NCBI RefSeq assembly: GCF_002915175.1
Contig: NZ_NXEJ01000008.1
Coordinates: 407,096 to 471,095 of the forward strand
Direction of reading: 5' to 3'
Length of the DNA: 64,000 bases
Source of the DNA: Agrobacterium rosae
GTDB taxonomy: Bacteria; Pseudomonadota; Alphaproteobacteria; Rhizobiales; Rhizobiaceae
In this document: one piece after another, positions 8,572-17,662 of the stretch
Numbering within the stretch: position 1 is the first letter of the stretch
Layout: each line of letters begins with the position of its first letter
The notes under the pieces: generated by a model
Databases searched by the model: none
What the model was told of the DNA's origin: nothing
Seen by the model: only the letters and a program-made list of their open reading frames with translations
Position numbers and translations under genes: made by a program

Positions 8572-11500
8572 ATGCTTGAGAATTTGATGATGCCGACCCA
8601 TGGGTCGCGGCGGGTAAAAGGTGCAGCGTCGCTCAGTCGGGGCATGCTGCTGGCTTCAACGGTGCTGTTGACTTTGCCACCGTTCGCCTGGGCGGAACCA
8701 CTGTTCACAGTCTACGACAGTTTAGGTAACGCAGTTAACACGAACACGACCGCAGTCGGAAATGGCAGCATTTACGTGGGCTATGGTTCAAATGGCGGAC
8801 TTACGGTTTCCGACGGGGCCCTGCTAAGCGGCGTAGAAGGGTATATTGGACAGGTTAGTGGCGTTACGGGCGAAGTTATCGTCACCGGACCTGAAACGAC
8901 GTGGGATACTTCCGGCAATTTGGTAGTCGGAAACAGCGGCGACGGTTCGCTCAAAATCGAAAACAGCGGACTTGTCGAAAGTCAAACTGCGTATATCGGC
9001 TACAATGCTGACAGCTTAGGAGCTGTCACAGTGTTGGGTCAAGGATCCAACTGGCAGAACACCACTCTTTACGTTGGCTATAGCGGCACTGGTACGCTCA
9101 ACATTAAGGATGGAGGCGTCGTAAAAGGTCTGAATGCTTATGTCGGAAACAATGCTGATGGCACCGGCAATGTGACGGTGTCCGGTGCCGGATCCACATG
9201 GACAAACAGCAATGTTCTGAACATTGGCGGCGTCGATGGCACCGGGACACTTAATATAAAAGATGGCGGACTCGTCGAAAACAAGTACGGATACCTCGGA
9301 AACAATGCTGGATCAGCGGGTACCGTAACCGTAACAGGTACTGGATCTACCTGGCTGAACACACTGGGGCTTTATACCGGTTTCTATGGCAATGGCACGC
9401 TTAACATTGAAGATGGCGGTCTCGTAGAAAGTCAAGAAAGTTACATCGGCCTCTTTACAGGTAGCGTAGGTACGGCGACGGTGCTGGGCTCCGGATCCAC
9501 ATTGACAAGCACAAATCTCTATATCGGCAATGATGGCAACGGCACGCTTAACATCGAAGATGGCGGTCTTGTAGAGAGCACCTATGGTTTCATCGGTAAT
9601 AATATCGATGGCGTAGGTGCAGTAACGGTCACGGGTGTGGGATCCAAATGGCAAAATGCGAGCAATATTTTTGTTGGAAAAGACGGTAACGGCACACTCA
9701 ACATCGAGGATGGCGGTTCGATAGAAAGTCGGACGACCCAAATCGGATCGTCCACCGATGCCAGAGGTAAAGTAACCGTCACAGGCAACGGATCTAAATG
9801 GAGCGACAGTGGCAATATCTTTGTCGGCTATGCTGGAGAAGGCACGCTCAACGTCGAAGATGGCGGTGTGGTAGAGGATGTAAAGGGCTTTATCGGGTAT
9901 AACGGGGGTAGCAAGGGGGTAGTGACGGTTACGGGGGATCGATCAATATGGGCCAACAGCGATAAACTTTACGTCGGCAATCTGGGCGATGGTACCCTTA
10001 TGATTCAAGACGGTGGCGTAGTTTCTGTCGGTTCGCTGGAAGAAGATGGCTCTTACGATGGCATCACCTACATTGCCTATCAGCCCGGATCAACAGGCAT
10101 TCTTATCATTGGTGCAGCTGCCGGAGACGACGCTGTCGCAGCGGGAACGTTAAAGACCGAAACCATCAAGTTCGGACAGGGGGGAACGGGCACCATTCTC
10201 TTCAACCACACAGATACCGACTATAGTTTTTCAGCGAATATCAATGGAAATGGTGAGATACACCAGCTTTCAGGCGTAACGACTTTGTCCGGCGACAGCT
10301 CCAACTTTTCCGGCATAACGAACGTCGATGGTGGTACGCTTAACGTCACTGGTACACTTAAAGGCACGCTTAATGCGTATGATGGTGGTACCATTGCTGG
10401 CGCAGGCACAATTGGCAGCACAACAATTGAAGATGGCGGTATCTTGTCGCCAGGCGGCTTGAACAGGATCATCTACAGCAGAGGGGCCTACTCCTCGATG
10501 ACCGTTCCGAGTGTCATCGGCACTCTCACAGTCGATGGCGACCTCATCCTGAGGGATGGCTCTACCTACGCGGTTGATCTGAGCAGCACCACAAGCGACC
10601 TGACCCAGGTATCCGGCACCGCGACCATAGAAGTTGGAGCCGGTGTAAAGGTAACGTCGTTGGACAGTGCCAACAGCTATACAACTGCCCAGAAATACAA
10701 GATCATCTCGACTGGCGACGGGTTGACGGGGACCTTTACCGGGCTCACCAATACGGCCTCTGCGTTTCTGGATATCACCACCTCCTATGACGATGACAAC
10801 GCCTATCTAAATGTGGCTCTGAAGTCTTCTGGCGGCAATAGTGGCGGAGGATCGGGCGTATTCGAACCCGTTGCCAATACCACAAATCAGCACTCTGTCG
10901 CATCGGCGCTAGACACGCTCGACCAAACCGATAGCGCGTCACTGGATTTGCGCAGCAAATTGTTGCTTTTGAGTGCTGATGAAGCACGCCAAACCTACCA
11001 ACAGCTTTCCGGTGACGTCTACGCCACAGCTCAAGGTGCCTTCGTCCAGACCAACCGCGCTGTTAACACCGCCCTCAACAGCCGTGTTCGCGCCGTAACA
11101 GACGGCGTTGCCGCCCCATCTTCCATGGCGCTCGGCTATGCGGAAGAGAAAGAGACACCCAAAAACGAACAGTTTTCGGCCTTCGAACCAAAGAAGTCCT
11201 TCGATCCCGATCGTTTTGCGACATGGATCAACGGCTTCGGCTCCTGGGGTAAGGTCAGCGGTGTCGACGGCGAGTCTGATACGGACATTTCCAATGGTGG
11301 TGTTCTCGTCGGTGGCGACGTCGCGGTCGGCAATGACTGGCGCGTCGGTGTTCTGGGTGGCTATAGCCGCTCGTTCTTCGATACGGACAGCAGCAGCGGC
11401 AGCAGCACCAACTACCATCTCGGTGCCTATTCCGGCACCAAATGGGGTCCCGTCGCAGTCCGTTCCGGCGTGAACTACACATGGCACAATGTCGACACGA

Positions 11501-12021
11501 CGCGTAACGTCAACGCTCTCGGCCAGACATTATCCGGCGACTACGACGCCTCCAGCCTCAATGCTTATGGTGAATTGGCCTATCGTCTTAATCTCGGCAA
11601 ATCCGCACTTGAGCCGTTTGCCGCCCTTGCGCATTCCCGCACCAAGACAGATGGCTTTAGCGAAACCGGCGGCACCGCTGCTCTGACGGTGGATTCGTCC
11701 TCGATGAACACGACGTTTACGACCATCGGTCTGCGCACATCGACCGATTTCGACTTGGCAGGCGTTGCCTCGGTGGCACGCGGCACCATCGGCTGGATGC
11801 ATGCCTACGGTGATGTCGATCCCGTCTCGTCGGCACGCTTCCTGACAGGCGACAGCTTCGCCATCTCTTCGACACCAATCGATCGTAATGCGGCTCTTCT
11901 CGAAGCGGGTGTGGACCTCACCATCACCCCGGCCTCGACGCTGAGCTTCACCTATAATGGTCAGATCGGTTCGAACGCTTACGACCACGGCGCAAATGCA
12001 AAGCTGCGCGTGAAGTTCTGA
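8572..12021 (+). CDS. Autotransporter (type Va secretion) with T5SS-type repeats
   Basis: Predicted surface-exposed or secreted protein of 1149 residues. It has a signal peptide (hydrophobic run MLLASTVLLTLPPF, cleavage near AWAEP). About nine repeats of roughly 50 residues then follow (about 68-490), built on the theme GTLNIEDGGLVES...YIG....G.VTVTG.GS.W, which matches the T5SS/PEP-CTERM-associated repeat and should fold as a beta-helix. Next is a passenger-associated stretch (GGTLNVTGTLKGTL..., about 585-640), a Gly/Ser linker near 765, and a beta-barrel of about 270 residues ending in RVKF with the expected terminal Phe. The ATG at 8572 has AGGGGA at 8561-8566. No protease or other catalytic motif is seen in the passenger, so adhesion is likely but inferred. 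The kinase/regulator pair downstream may control it. Confidence 0.9.
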   Translation: MLENLMMPTHGSRRVKGAASLSRGMLLASTVLLTLPPFAWAEPLFTVYDSLGNAVNTNTTAVGNGSIYVGYGSNGGLTVSDGALLSGVEGYIGQVSGVTGEVIVTGPETTWDTSGNLVVGNSGDGSLKIENSGLVESQTAYIGYNADSLGAVTVLGQGSNWQNTTLYVGYSGTGTLNIKDGGVVKGLNAYVGNNADGTGNVTVSGAGSTWTNSNVLNIGGVDGTGTLNIKDGGLVENKYGYLGNNAGSAGTVTVTGTGSTWLNTLGLYTGFYGNGTLNIEDGGLVESQESYIGLFTGSVGTATVLGSGSTLTSTNLYIGNDGNGTLNIEDGGLVESTYGFIGNNIDGVGAVTVTGVGSKWQNASNIFVGKDGNGTLNIEDGGSIESRTTQIGSSTDARGKVTVTGNGSKWSDSGNIFVGYAGEGTLNVEDGGVVEDVKGFIGYNGGSKGVVTVTGDRSIWANSDKLYVGNLGDGTLMIQDGGVVSVGSLEEDGSYDGITYIAYQPGSTGILIIGAAAGDDAVAAGTLKTETIKFGQGGTGTILFNHTDTDYSFSANINGNGEIHQLSGVTTLSGDSSNFSGITNVDGGTLNVTGTLKGTLNAYDGGTIAGAGTIGSTTIEDGGILSPGGLNRIIYSRGAYSSMTVPSVIGTLTVDGDLILRDGSTYAVDLSSTTSDLTQVSGTATIEVGAGVKVTSLDSANSYTTAQKYKIISTGDGLTGTFTGLTNTASAFLDITTSYDDDNAYLNVALKSSGGNSGGGSGVFEPVANTTNQHSVASALDTLDQTDSASLDLRSKLLLLSADEARQTYQQLSGDVYATAQGAFVQTNRAVNTALNSRVRAVTDGVAAPSSMALGYAEEKETPKNEQFSAFEPKKSFDPDRFATWINGFGSWGKVSGVDGESDTDISNGGVLVGGDVAVGNDWRVGVLGGYSRSFFDTDSSSGSSTNYHLGAYSGTKWGPVAVRSGVNYTWHNVDTTRNVNALGQTLSGDYDASSLNAYGELAYRLNLGKSALEPFAALAHSRTKTDGFSETGGTAALTVDSSSMNTTFTTIGLRTSTDFDLAGVASVARGTIGWMHAYGDVDPVSSARFLTGDSFAISSTPIDRNAALLEAGVDLTITPASTLSFTYNGQIGSNAYDHGANAKLRVKF
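8773..10035 (+). repeat. Tandem coding repeats in the autotransporter passenger
   Basis: About eight full copies and one partial copy of a unit of roughly 150 bases (49-52 residues). The core GGCACGCTTAACAT(T/C)GA followed by GATGGCGG recurs, and GGATC(C/T) recurs in most units just before the conserved Trp codon. The middle copies (about 9390-9900) are the most alike in DNA, so this is where copy number could change by recombination. Confidence 0.88.
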
Positions 12022-12037
12022 TATCGACGCAAGATGA

Positions 12038-12064
12038 GGAGTGGCGGATTTCGCCGCTCCTTTT
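12038..12064 (+). terminator. Rho-independent terminator of the autotransporter gene
   Basis: GGAGTGGCG (12038-12046) pairs with CGCCGCTCC (12052-12060), one G-U pair included, around a 5-base loop. TTTT follows at 12061. It lies 17 bases after the stop codon. Confidence 0.8.
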
Positions 12065-12194
12065 CCACCAATCTGCCTACCTGCACCGGGTCTCGCTTGA
12101 CATTGAGACCAAGCAGAGCGACGCAGCACAACCTCATCCGTGTTAAACGTGCAAGGGGATGGGTGAAAGATGCAGTGAACAGACGTAGTGGCTC

Positions 12195-14249
12195 ATGTCG
12201 ATATCCAGACTTTTATTGTCAATTCTCATAGCATTGTTGATGAATGCCACATCTCTTCACGCCACCGAGACTGGGGTGCGTGTGCAGCAAGTCCCGGACG
12301 GACTATATGGTTCTGTGCCGTTGGATGGCTTTATAGACGTCGCACTGGTCGAGGATGATAAGACTGCGTTGCAGGATATGTTTCAGCGCCGGACGCTGTT
12401 TGCACCAATTGCAGGACACGACGTTAATCTTGGCTTCGTTCGGACATCGGCATGGATGAGATTCGCTCTCACCCTTTCTCCGCAGGTCGAGCAGCCGCAG
12501 GACCTTCTGCTTTCCATCATGCCAAACTTCACAGATGAACTCGATGCCTATGTCGGCGTGCTAAAAACTGGCATGAGTGCCACCGATTTCCATCGCTACG
12601 AGATGGGCGATCACTCGCCGCGCTCGCATGCCAATTTGAACACCTCCGCAAACATTCTTCCTCTGGAATTGCATCCCGGACAGACGACCATCATTTACAT
12701 CCGCGCTCATAATCAGGATGCGAGCCTTAACGTTTCCGCCGAGGTGCTGTCTCCCGCCTATTACGAGTACAGATCGATCCTCCAGAATCTCGTTCGGGGC
12801 CTGTGGTTCGGAGGCATGGGTGTCCTGCTCATCATCCAATTCTTCTTTTTGTATTTTGATAGAAAGAAGTTCTACATTTTCCTCATGCTGGACATAGTCG
12901 CCGTCAGCTCCACCTATTTCGGCAGCCTTGGTTTGGCGCGACTGCTATTTTTCAACGAGGGCGGCCTTGGCAACGACTATCTGACAAGTATGTCCTCATG
13001 GTTCGGCCTAGCAGCCGGTGCATTGTCGATTGCTGCGATCCTCGAACTTCCCCAGCGCCACCCCCGGATCAACCTTTATTTCCGCTTCGCAGCGACTGTT
13101 GGCATTCTGGGTGTAATCTGCGTCTTGTTGGGGGTGAACCGCTACTTCGTCCTTATGGCGGGGCCTGTTATCTTGGTGCTCACCACCTTGGCCATGGCAG
13201 TGGCCCTCTCGGATTTCAGGCGTAGACCCAACGCACAAACCGGCCTCAATTTCGCAGCGTTCGGTCTGCTGTGGGCTGGGTTGATTGCCACCAACGGCCA
13301 GCGCTACGGCATTTTCCCGTGGCCGAGCTGGGTCGCGGGATCTTATGCGGCAACGAGCATCATGCATTTTACCCTGCTGACAGGTTCGCTGGCTGTAAGG
13401 CTTCGCAACGCGGAAACGGCAGCGCGAAATGCAGATCGCCGTGCACTTCAGGCGGCCAATGCTGCCGAACAGCAGGCTAATGACCTCGTGCTGGAAAGAA
13501 CACGAGAACTCGTCGAGGCGAAGCGGGTGGCAGAAAACGCGCTCTGCGCCGAATTACAGGCACAGGAACAGCAAGTTCGCTTCATGGAGGTTATTTCCCA
13601 TCAGTACCGCACACCTCTCGGGGTGATCCGCACGAACCTGCAAAGTATCCGGTTGACGTTGCCAAATAACGATGAACCCAATCGCGAGCGACTGGATCGT
13701 GCGCATGTGGGCATTGCTCGTCTGGTCGAGGTGCTGGAGGTCAACCTCACACGCAGCAAGCTTCAAGGCCCAGCATTTCAGCCATCGTTTTCAGAGATCG
13801 GTGTCGTCGATATCGTCAATCAAGCCATTACGAGTGCACGGGATCTGCTGCACGGCATTACTTTGGATGTCTCGATCACGGCGGATGCCGAACATGCAAT
13901 TATTCGTGCCGATGCCGAAATGCTGCGACTGGCCATCATCAACCTTCTGGAAAATGCGTTCAAGTTTTCAGCGCCCGTTGGCTCGACACTCGTCTGGTTG
14001 GATGTTTTTCGGGAGATGGACGAAGTTCACATACAGATCAGAGACAAGGGCATCGGTATCGGCGCAGAACCGGTCGAGGAACTGATCAGGAACCATATGC
14101 GAGGTGCCAATTCTGCTCACATCGAGGGCACGGGTGTGGGCCTGTCTCTGGTCAAGCGGACGACGGATGCCCATGGAGGGCGGTTCTCATTATTGAGCGG
14201 AATAGATGGCGGTACCGAAGCAAAAATAGTTCTGCCAAGTCTGGTGTGA
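12195..14249 (+). CDS. Membrane sensor histidine kinase with 7TM-DISM input
   Basis: Inner-membrane sensor kinase of 684 residues. A signal peptide (MSISRLLLSILIALLM) leads to a periplasmic 7TMR-DISM extracellular domain (about 40-185). A seven-helix 7TMR-DISM membrane block follows (about 195-400), then a short coiled coil (about 405-460). The HisKA dimerisation domain has phospho-acceptor His469 in VISHQYRTPLG. The HATPase domain has the N box ENAFKFS, the G1 box RDKGIGIG and the G2 box GTGVGLSLV. Extracellular DISM domains often bind carbohydrates or similar ligands. The gene is followed by a response regulator on the same strand with about 100 bases between, so they likely form a pair. 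The ligand is unknown; position after the autotransporter suggests a link to surface functions (inference). Confidence 0.92.
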   Translation: MSISRLLLSILIALLMNATSLHATETGVRVQQVPDGLYGSVPLDGFIDVALVEDDKTALQDMFQRRTLFAPIAGHDVNLGFVRTSAWMRFALTLSPQVEQPQDLLLSIMPNFTDELDAYVGVLKTGMSATDFHRYEMGDHSPRSHANLNTSANILPLELHPGQTTIIYIRAHNQDASLNVSAEVLSPAYYEYRSILQNLVRGLWFGGMGVLLIIQFFFLYFDRKKFYIFLMLDIVAVSSTYFGSLGLARLLFFNEGGLGNDYLTSMSSWFGLAAGALSIAAILELPQRHPRINLYFRFAATVGILGVICVLLGVNRYFVLMAGPVILVLTTLAMAVALSDFRRRPNAQTGLNFAAFGLLWAGLIATNGQRYGIFPWPSWVAGSYAATSIMHFTLLTGSLAVRLRNAETAARNADRRALQAANAAEQQANDLVLERTRELVEAKRVAENALCAELQAQEQQVRFMEVISHQYRTPLGVIRTNLQSIRLTLPNNDEPNRERLDRAHVGIARLVEVLEVNLTRSKLQGPAFQPSFSEIGVVDIVNQAITSARDLLHGITLDVSITADAEHAIIRADAEMLRLAIINLLENAFKFSAPVGSTLVWLDVFREMDEVHIQIRDKGIGIGAEPVEELIRNHMRGANSAHIEGTGVGLSLVKRTTDAHGGRFSLLSGIDGGTEAKIVLPSLV

Positions 14250-14355
14250 CCTTGGAAACAAGCACGTTCGGAGTTCATTGGTTGCGATTGGAACAGGTGC
14301 GGGTTACTTATCGCAGGGTTCGCTTCGCACAATTTACATAGTAAAAGTCAGTTCG

Positions 14356-15105
14356 ATGCCCCAACAGTCCACCTCGCGATCTCATGTTACGCGGCAGGCC
14401 GGAAATGAGCCGGTTCGCGTGATCCTGGTTGAAGACGATCTCGACCTCAAGCAAGGACTGACTGATTTTCTCCGTCTGAATTCCTTTGCAGTGACGGAAG
14501 TTGGTAGTGGCAAGGAATTTGATCTGGCATTTGGTACCGATGCTTTCGATGTCGCAATTATCGATGTCAACTTGCCTGATATCAGCGGATTTGACATTGC
14601 ACAGCGCGTCAAGAAAACCACAAATCTAGGCATAATCATGCTCACTGCCCGCACATTGCGGGATGACAAGCTTCGAGGCTACGCCGAAGGCGCGAACCTG
14701 TATTTGACCAAGCCGGTTGACGGCGACGAACTGGTTTTTGCGGTCAAAAATCTGGCAGAGCGGCTCAGGCAAAACGTCAAGACGCCCAAAGAGGCCCCTC
14801 AACCGACAGGCAGCTGGTCCATCGACCGTATCGGCCAACGTCTGGTCCCCCCGCAGGGCAAAGCCATGAAATTATCCGGACGTGAGGCCGCGCTGATTTC
14901 CAAACTTGCAGAAGAGAGCGGGCGTATCATTTCCCGCGCCGAACTCGGCCTTGCCATGGGATATGAGACGATTCTGGACACACGGAGTCTCGATGCCGTC
15001 TTGCAGCGTTTGCGCGTAAAGGCACGAGACGCTGGGACGGAATTGCCGATACAGGTCATCCATGGTTCCGGCTTTCAACTCTCTGCCAAGATCATTTTTC
15101 GCTAG
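14356..15105 (+). CDS. OmpR-type response regulator
   Basis: DNA-binding response regulator of 249 residues, probable partner of the upstream kinase. The receiver domain (about 18-130) has the acidic pair VEDDLDL, phospho-acceptor Asp70 in IIDVNLPD, the MLTAR Thr region and the LTKPVD Lys. After a linker, a winged-helix Trans_reg_C domain covers about 155-249, with MKLSGREAALI and the recognition region RSLDAVLQRLR. A longer frame starts with TTG at 14278 and would add 26 residues with no domain; the ATG at 14356 places the receiver at a normal distance from the N-terminus, though its ribosome binding site is weak. Targets are unknown; the autotransporter and the attachment gene on either side are natural candidates. 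Confidence 0.88.
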   Translation: MPQQSTSRSHVTRQAGNEPVRVILVEDDLDLKQGLTDFLRLNSFAVTEVGSGKEFDLAFGTDAFDVAIIDVNLPDISGFDIAQRVKKTTNLGIIMLTARTLRDDKLRGYAEGANLYLTKPVDGDELVFAVKNLAERLRQNVKTPKEAPQPTGSWSIDRIGQRLVPPQGKAMKLSGREAALISKLAEESGRIISRAELGLAMGYETILDTRSLDAVLQRLRVKARDAGTELPIQVIHGSGFQLSAKIIFR

Positions 15106-15249
15106 GCCTGCATAAAGCAAGCACTAGGATTTCGGGCGCGATCTTTGTCGAATGCAGCCAACAAGGAACGGATTCTTCCCCGACTGGTTATTCAAAGCAA
15201 GCCAGGTCCAAAATGACCACGCTTTGAATGACAATATTGGGAGAAGATT

Positions 15250-15654
15250 ATGGACATTCCACAGAATACAGTTGTCGCAGTAGCTGACGGCGAAAAGCTC
15301 AGCCTCTTCAAGAATGAGGGCGATGCACAGAATGTGAAGCTGAAAGCACTTCCAGATGCGGACGTGGACAGCTCCAAAATTCCCTCCGGTGCACGTCACT
15401 CCAGCAGCTCCGCAAATCCTGATGACAGCCAGCAGGATGAAGACGGCTTCAGTGCCGGTATTGCCGAAATGCTGAACAAGAAAGTTCTCGGCGGTAACAT
15501 CAAGGGATTGATCGTCGTCGCTGCACCTCGCACTCTTGGTGAGATGCGCAAGGGTTATCATAAGTCGCTATCGGACGTTTTGTTGGGTGAACTCGACAAG
15601 GACCTGACCGGCCACTCGATTCAAGACATCGAAAAAGCACTCGCTGCTGCGTAA
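15250..15654 (+). CDS. Host-attachment family protein (PF10116 type)
   Basis: Small soluble protein of 134 residues resembling the family named 'protein required for attachment to host cells'. Seen: an N-terminal strand ending VAVADGEKLSLFKN, a Ser/Asp-rich central loop (about 50-75), and the conserved stretch LIVVAAPRTLGEMRKGYH with the C-terminal motif DLTGHSIQDIEKAL. There is no signal peptide or membrane segment. GGGAGAAG ends 3 bases before the ATG. The biochemical role of the family is not established; the name comes from an Agrobacterium attachment study and should not be read as a proven adhesin. It follows the kinase/regulator pair and has its own terminator. Confidence 0.82.
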   Translation: MDIPQNTVVAVADGEKLSLFKNEGDAQNVKLKALPDADVDSSKIPSGARHSSSSANPDDSQQDEDGFSAGIAEMLNKKVLGGNIKGLIVVAAPRTLGEMRKGYHKSLSDVLLGELDKDLTGHSIQDIEKALAAA

Positions 15655-15665
15655 GACATCATGTT

Positions 15666-15700
15666 AAATGGAGCGGTTCGCGCCGCTCCATTTCTATTTT
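15666..15700 (+). terminator. Strong rho-independent terminator
   Basis: An 11-base stem AAATGGAGCGG (15666-15676) pairs with CCGCTCCATTT (15683-15693) around TTCGCG, followed by TTTCTATTTT. On the minus strand the same hairpin could also stop the convergent sugar-transport operon ending at 15727. Confidence 0.88.
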
Positions 15701-15726
15701 CCGACTTTAGAGTATTTTCCTGTTTT

Positions 15727-16800
15727 TCAGAGCGCCAGACCTGATGCTCGGTCGAACACATGAACACGTTCATGGCTGATGTTTGCGGCAAAGAGCGTAT
15801 TGGTACGAACCATTTGCTCGCCATCCACCACCGCCGTGACGTGATGCCCGGCCAGATCGAAGATGACATGCGTCTGCGCGCCGGTCGGTTCTACCAGCAA
15901 CGTCTGCCCCTTAACCGCCACATCCCCACTGCCGCCCATGGCAAAATGTTCGGGCCGGAGACCTATTGTTACTGGCTGGCCGCGCTTGACCTTGCGGTCC
16001 GGTGAAATACGAATGGCCGTGCCATCATCGAGACGGGCGGCAGGTGCGCCCTCCTCTCCATCGACGATGCATTCGATGAGGTTCATGGCGGGGGAGCCGA
16101 TGAAGGCGGCGACGAAGAGGTTGGCGGGTGTCTTGTAAAGCACCAGCGGCGTGCCCTGCTGCTCGATGCGGCCCTGGTTGAGGACGACGACACGGTCGGC
16201 CAGCGTCATGGCTTCGATCTGGTCATGGGTGACGTAGATCGATGTGGTGCCGACCTTCTGATGCAAAGTCTTAATTTCGCTCCGCATCTGTACGCGCAGC
16301 TTGGCGTCGAGATTGGACAACGGCTCATCGAACAGGAAGACGGCGGGATTGCGCACGACGGCGCGGCCCATAGCGACGCGCTGGCGCTGGCCGCCGGAGA
16401 GCTGCGATGGTTTGCGCTCGAGAAGGCTGGCGAGATCGAGCATGCGCGCGGCTTCGGCTACGCGCTCATCGATGACGGCTTTCGGCTGACCTGCGATCTT
16501 GAGGTTGAAGCCCATGTTTTCGGCCACCGTCATATGCGGGTAGAGCGCATAGGACTGGAACACCATGGCGATGTTGCGTTCCCGCGGCGTCATCTCGTTC
16601 ACGACATTGCCGCCAATCATGATGTCGCCATCGGTGATCTCTTCCAGCCCCGCAATCATGCGCAACAGCGTGGACTTGCCGCAGCCTGACGGGCCGACGA
16701 GCGCGATGAATTCGCCATCGGCAATCTCCAGCGAAATGCCGTGAATGACACCAAGCGCGCCGTAGGACTTGCGGATATCTCTGAGTTCGACGGATGCCAT
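15727..16800 (-). CDS. CUT1 sugar ABC transporter ATPase (UgpC/MalK type)
   Basis: Cytoplasmic ATPase of 357 residues for a sugar importer. Walker A GPSGCGKSTLL (about 37-47), signature LSGGQRQRVAMGRA, Walker B FLFDEPLSNLD and a C-terminal OB-type regulatory domain of MalK/UgpC kind (about 235-357, with GLRPEHF). The start is set at the ATG at 16798-16800 because CAGGAG lies just upstream; the frame extends to a GTG at 16830 that would overlap the permease gene. It is the last gene of a four-gene operon (binding protein, two permeases, ATPase). ATPases of this type are sometimes shared between transporters. The imported sugar is unknown. Confidence 0.93.
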   Translation of the reverse strand: MASVELRDIRKSYGALGVIHGISLEIADGEFIALVGPSGCGKSTLLRMIAGLEEITDGDIMIGGNVVNEMTPRERNIAMVFQSYALYPHMTVAENMGFNLKIAGQPKAVIDERVAEAARMLDLASLLERKPSQLSGGQRQRVAMGRAVVRNPAVFLFDEPLSNLDAKLRVQMRSEIKTLHQKVGTTSIYVTHDQIEAMTLADRVVVLNQGRIEQQGTPLVLYKTPANLFVAAFIGSPAMNLIECIVDGEEGAPAARLDDGTAIRISPDRKVKRGQPVTIGLRPEHFAMGGSGDVAVKGQTLLVEPTGAQTHVIFDLAGHHVTAVVDGEQMVRTNTLFAANISHERVHVFDRASGLAL

Positions 16801-16813
16801 GTTCTGCTCCTGA

Positions 16814-17662
16814 TCAGGACTTGACGGCACCAGCCGTCAGACCCGCAATGATGTGTTTCTGTGCTAGGAAAAAGACGATGATGGTGGGCAGGATCGTCAT
16901 GGTGATAAAGGCGAGAACCAGCTGCCATTCCGTGCCGAATTCACCGCGATAGACCATGATGCCGAGCGGCCATGGGTATTTCGATTCCGAATTGAGCATG
17001 ATGAGCGGCAGGATATAGCTGTTCCAGCTCCCCACGAAGGAGACGATGCCTACCGTTGCGATGATGGGACGCGAGAGCGGCATGGAAATGTACCAGAAGA
17101 ATTTCAGGTATCCGCAGCCATCCACGAAGGCCGCCTGAAACAGTTCATCCGGCAGGTTTCTGAAATAGTTGCGAAACAGCAGAATGCTCATGCCCAACCC
17201 AAATGCCACCTGCGGCAGCACGACGCCCCAATAGGTATCCAGCAGGCCAAGATCGCGGATGCGGATGAAGAGTGGCAGGATGGCCGTGGCGGCTGGAAAC
17301 ATCAGCCCCAGCAGGAAGTAATTCAGCAGGAAATTGGAGCCGAAGAATTTTACATGCGCGAAGGTGAAGGCCGCCATGGCCGAGACGACCAGCGTGAGGA
17401 ACACGGTAAGAACGGCAATGACCAGCGAATTGAAGATTTGCAGCCAGTAGCGCTTGCCTAAAAGAATATCGCCGTAATTGGACCATTGCCATTCAGCTGG
17501 CAGGCCAAAGGGGTTCACGCGCAGATCCCCCAGCGTCTTGAAGCCGCCGAGCGCTGTCGTCAAAAGCGGCACCAGCACGATGGCCGCGATGAGGCCGAGC
17601 GATACATAGAGATAGAGCTTCGTTTGCGTGCTCACGCGGATGGATGTGGACGTATCAGTCAT
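16814..17662 (-). CDS. CUT1 sugar ABC transporter permease (MalG type)
   Basis: Inner-membrane permease of 282 residues with six predicted helices, starting with YLYVSLGLIAAIVLVPLL. The EAA coupling loop for the ATPase is at about residues 180-200 (ELFQAAFVDGCGYLKFF). The start is placed at the ATG at 17660-17662, which overlaps the stop of the upstream permease as ATGACTGA; the longer frame upstream is a shadow. Translational coupling ties it to its partner permease. It ends 13 bases before the ATPase start. Confidence 0.92.
   Translation of the reverse strand: MTDTSTSIRVSTQTKLYLYVSLGLIAAIVLVPLLTTALGGFKTLGDLRVNPFGLPAEWQWSNYGDILLGKRYWLQIFNSLVIAVLTVFLTLVVSAMAAFTFAHVKFFGSNFLLNYFLLGLMFPAATAILPLFIRIRDLGLLDTYWGVVLPQVAFGLGMSILLFRNYFRNLPDELFQAAFVDGCGYLKFFWYISMPLSRPIIATVGIVSFVGSWNSYILPLIMLNSESKYPWPLGIMVYRGEFGTEWQLVLAFITMTILPTIIVFFLAQKHIIAGLTAGAVKS

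Noticed and set aside
8773..10035. Regularly spaced DNA repeats considered as a CRISPR-like or other array
   Set aside because: Units are about 150 bases, diverged and in frame, and they encode a protein repeat; there are no identical short repeats with unique spacers.
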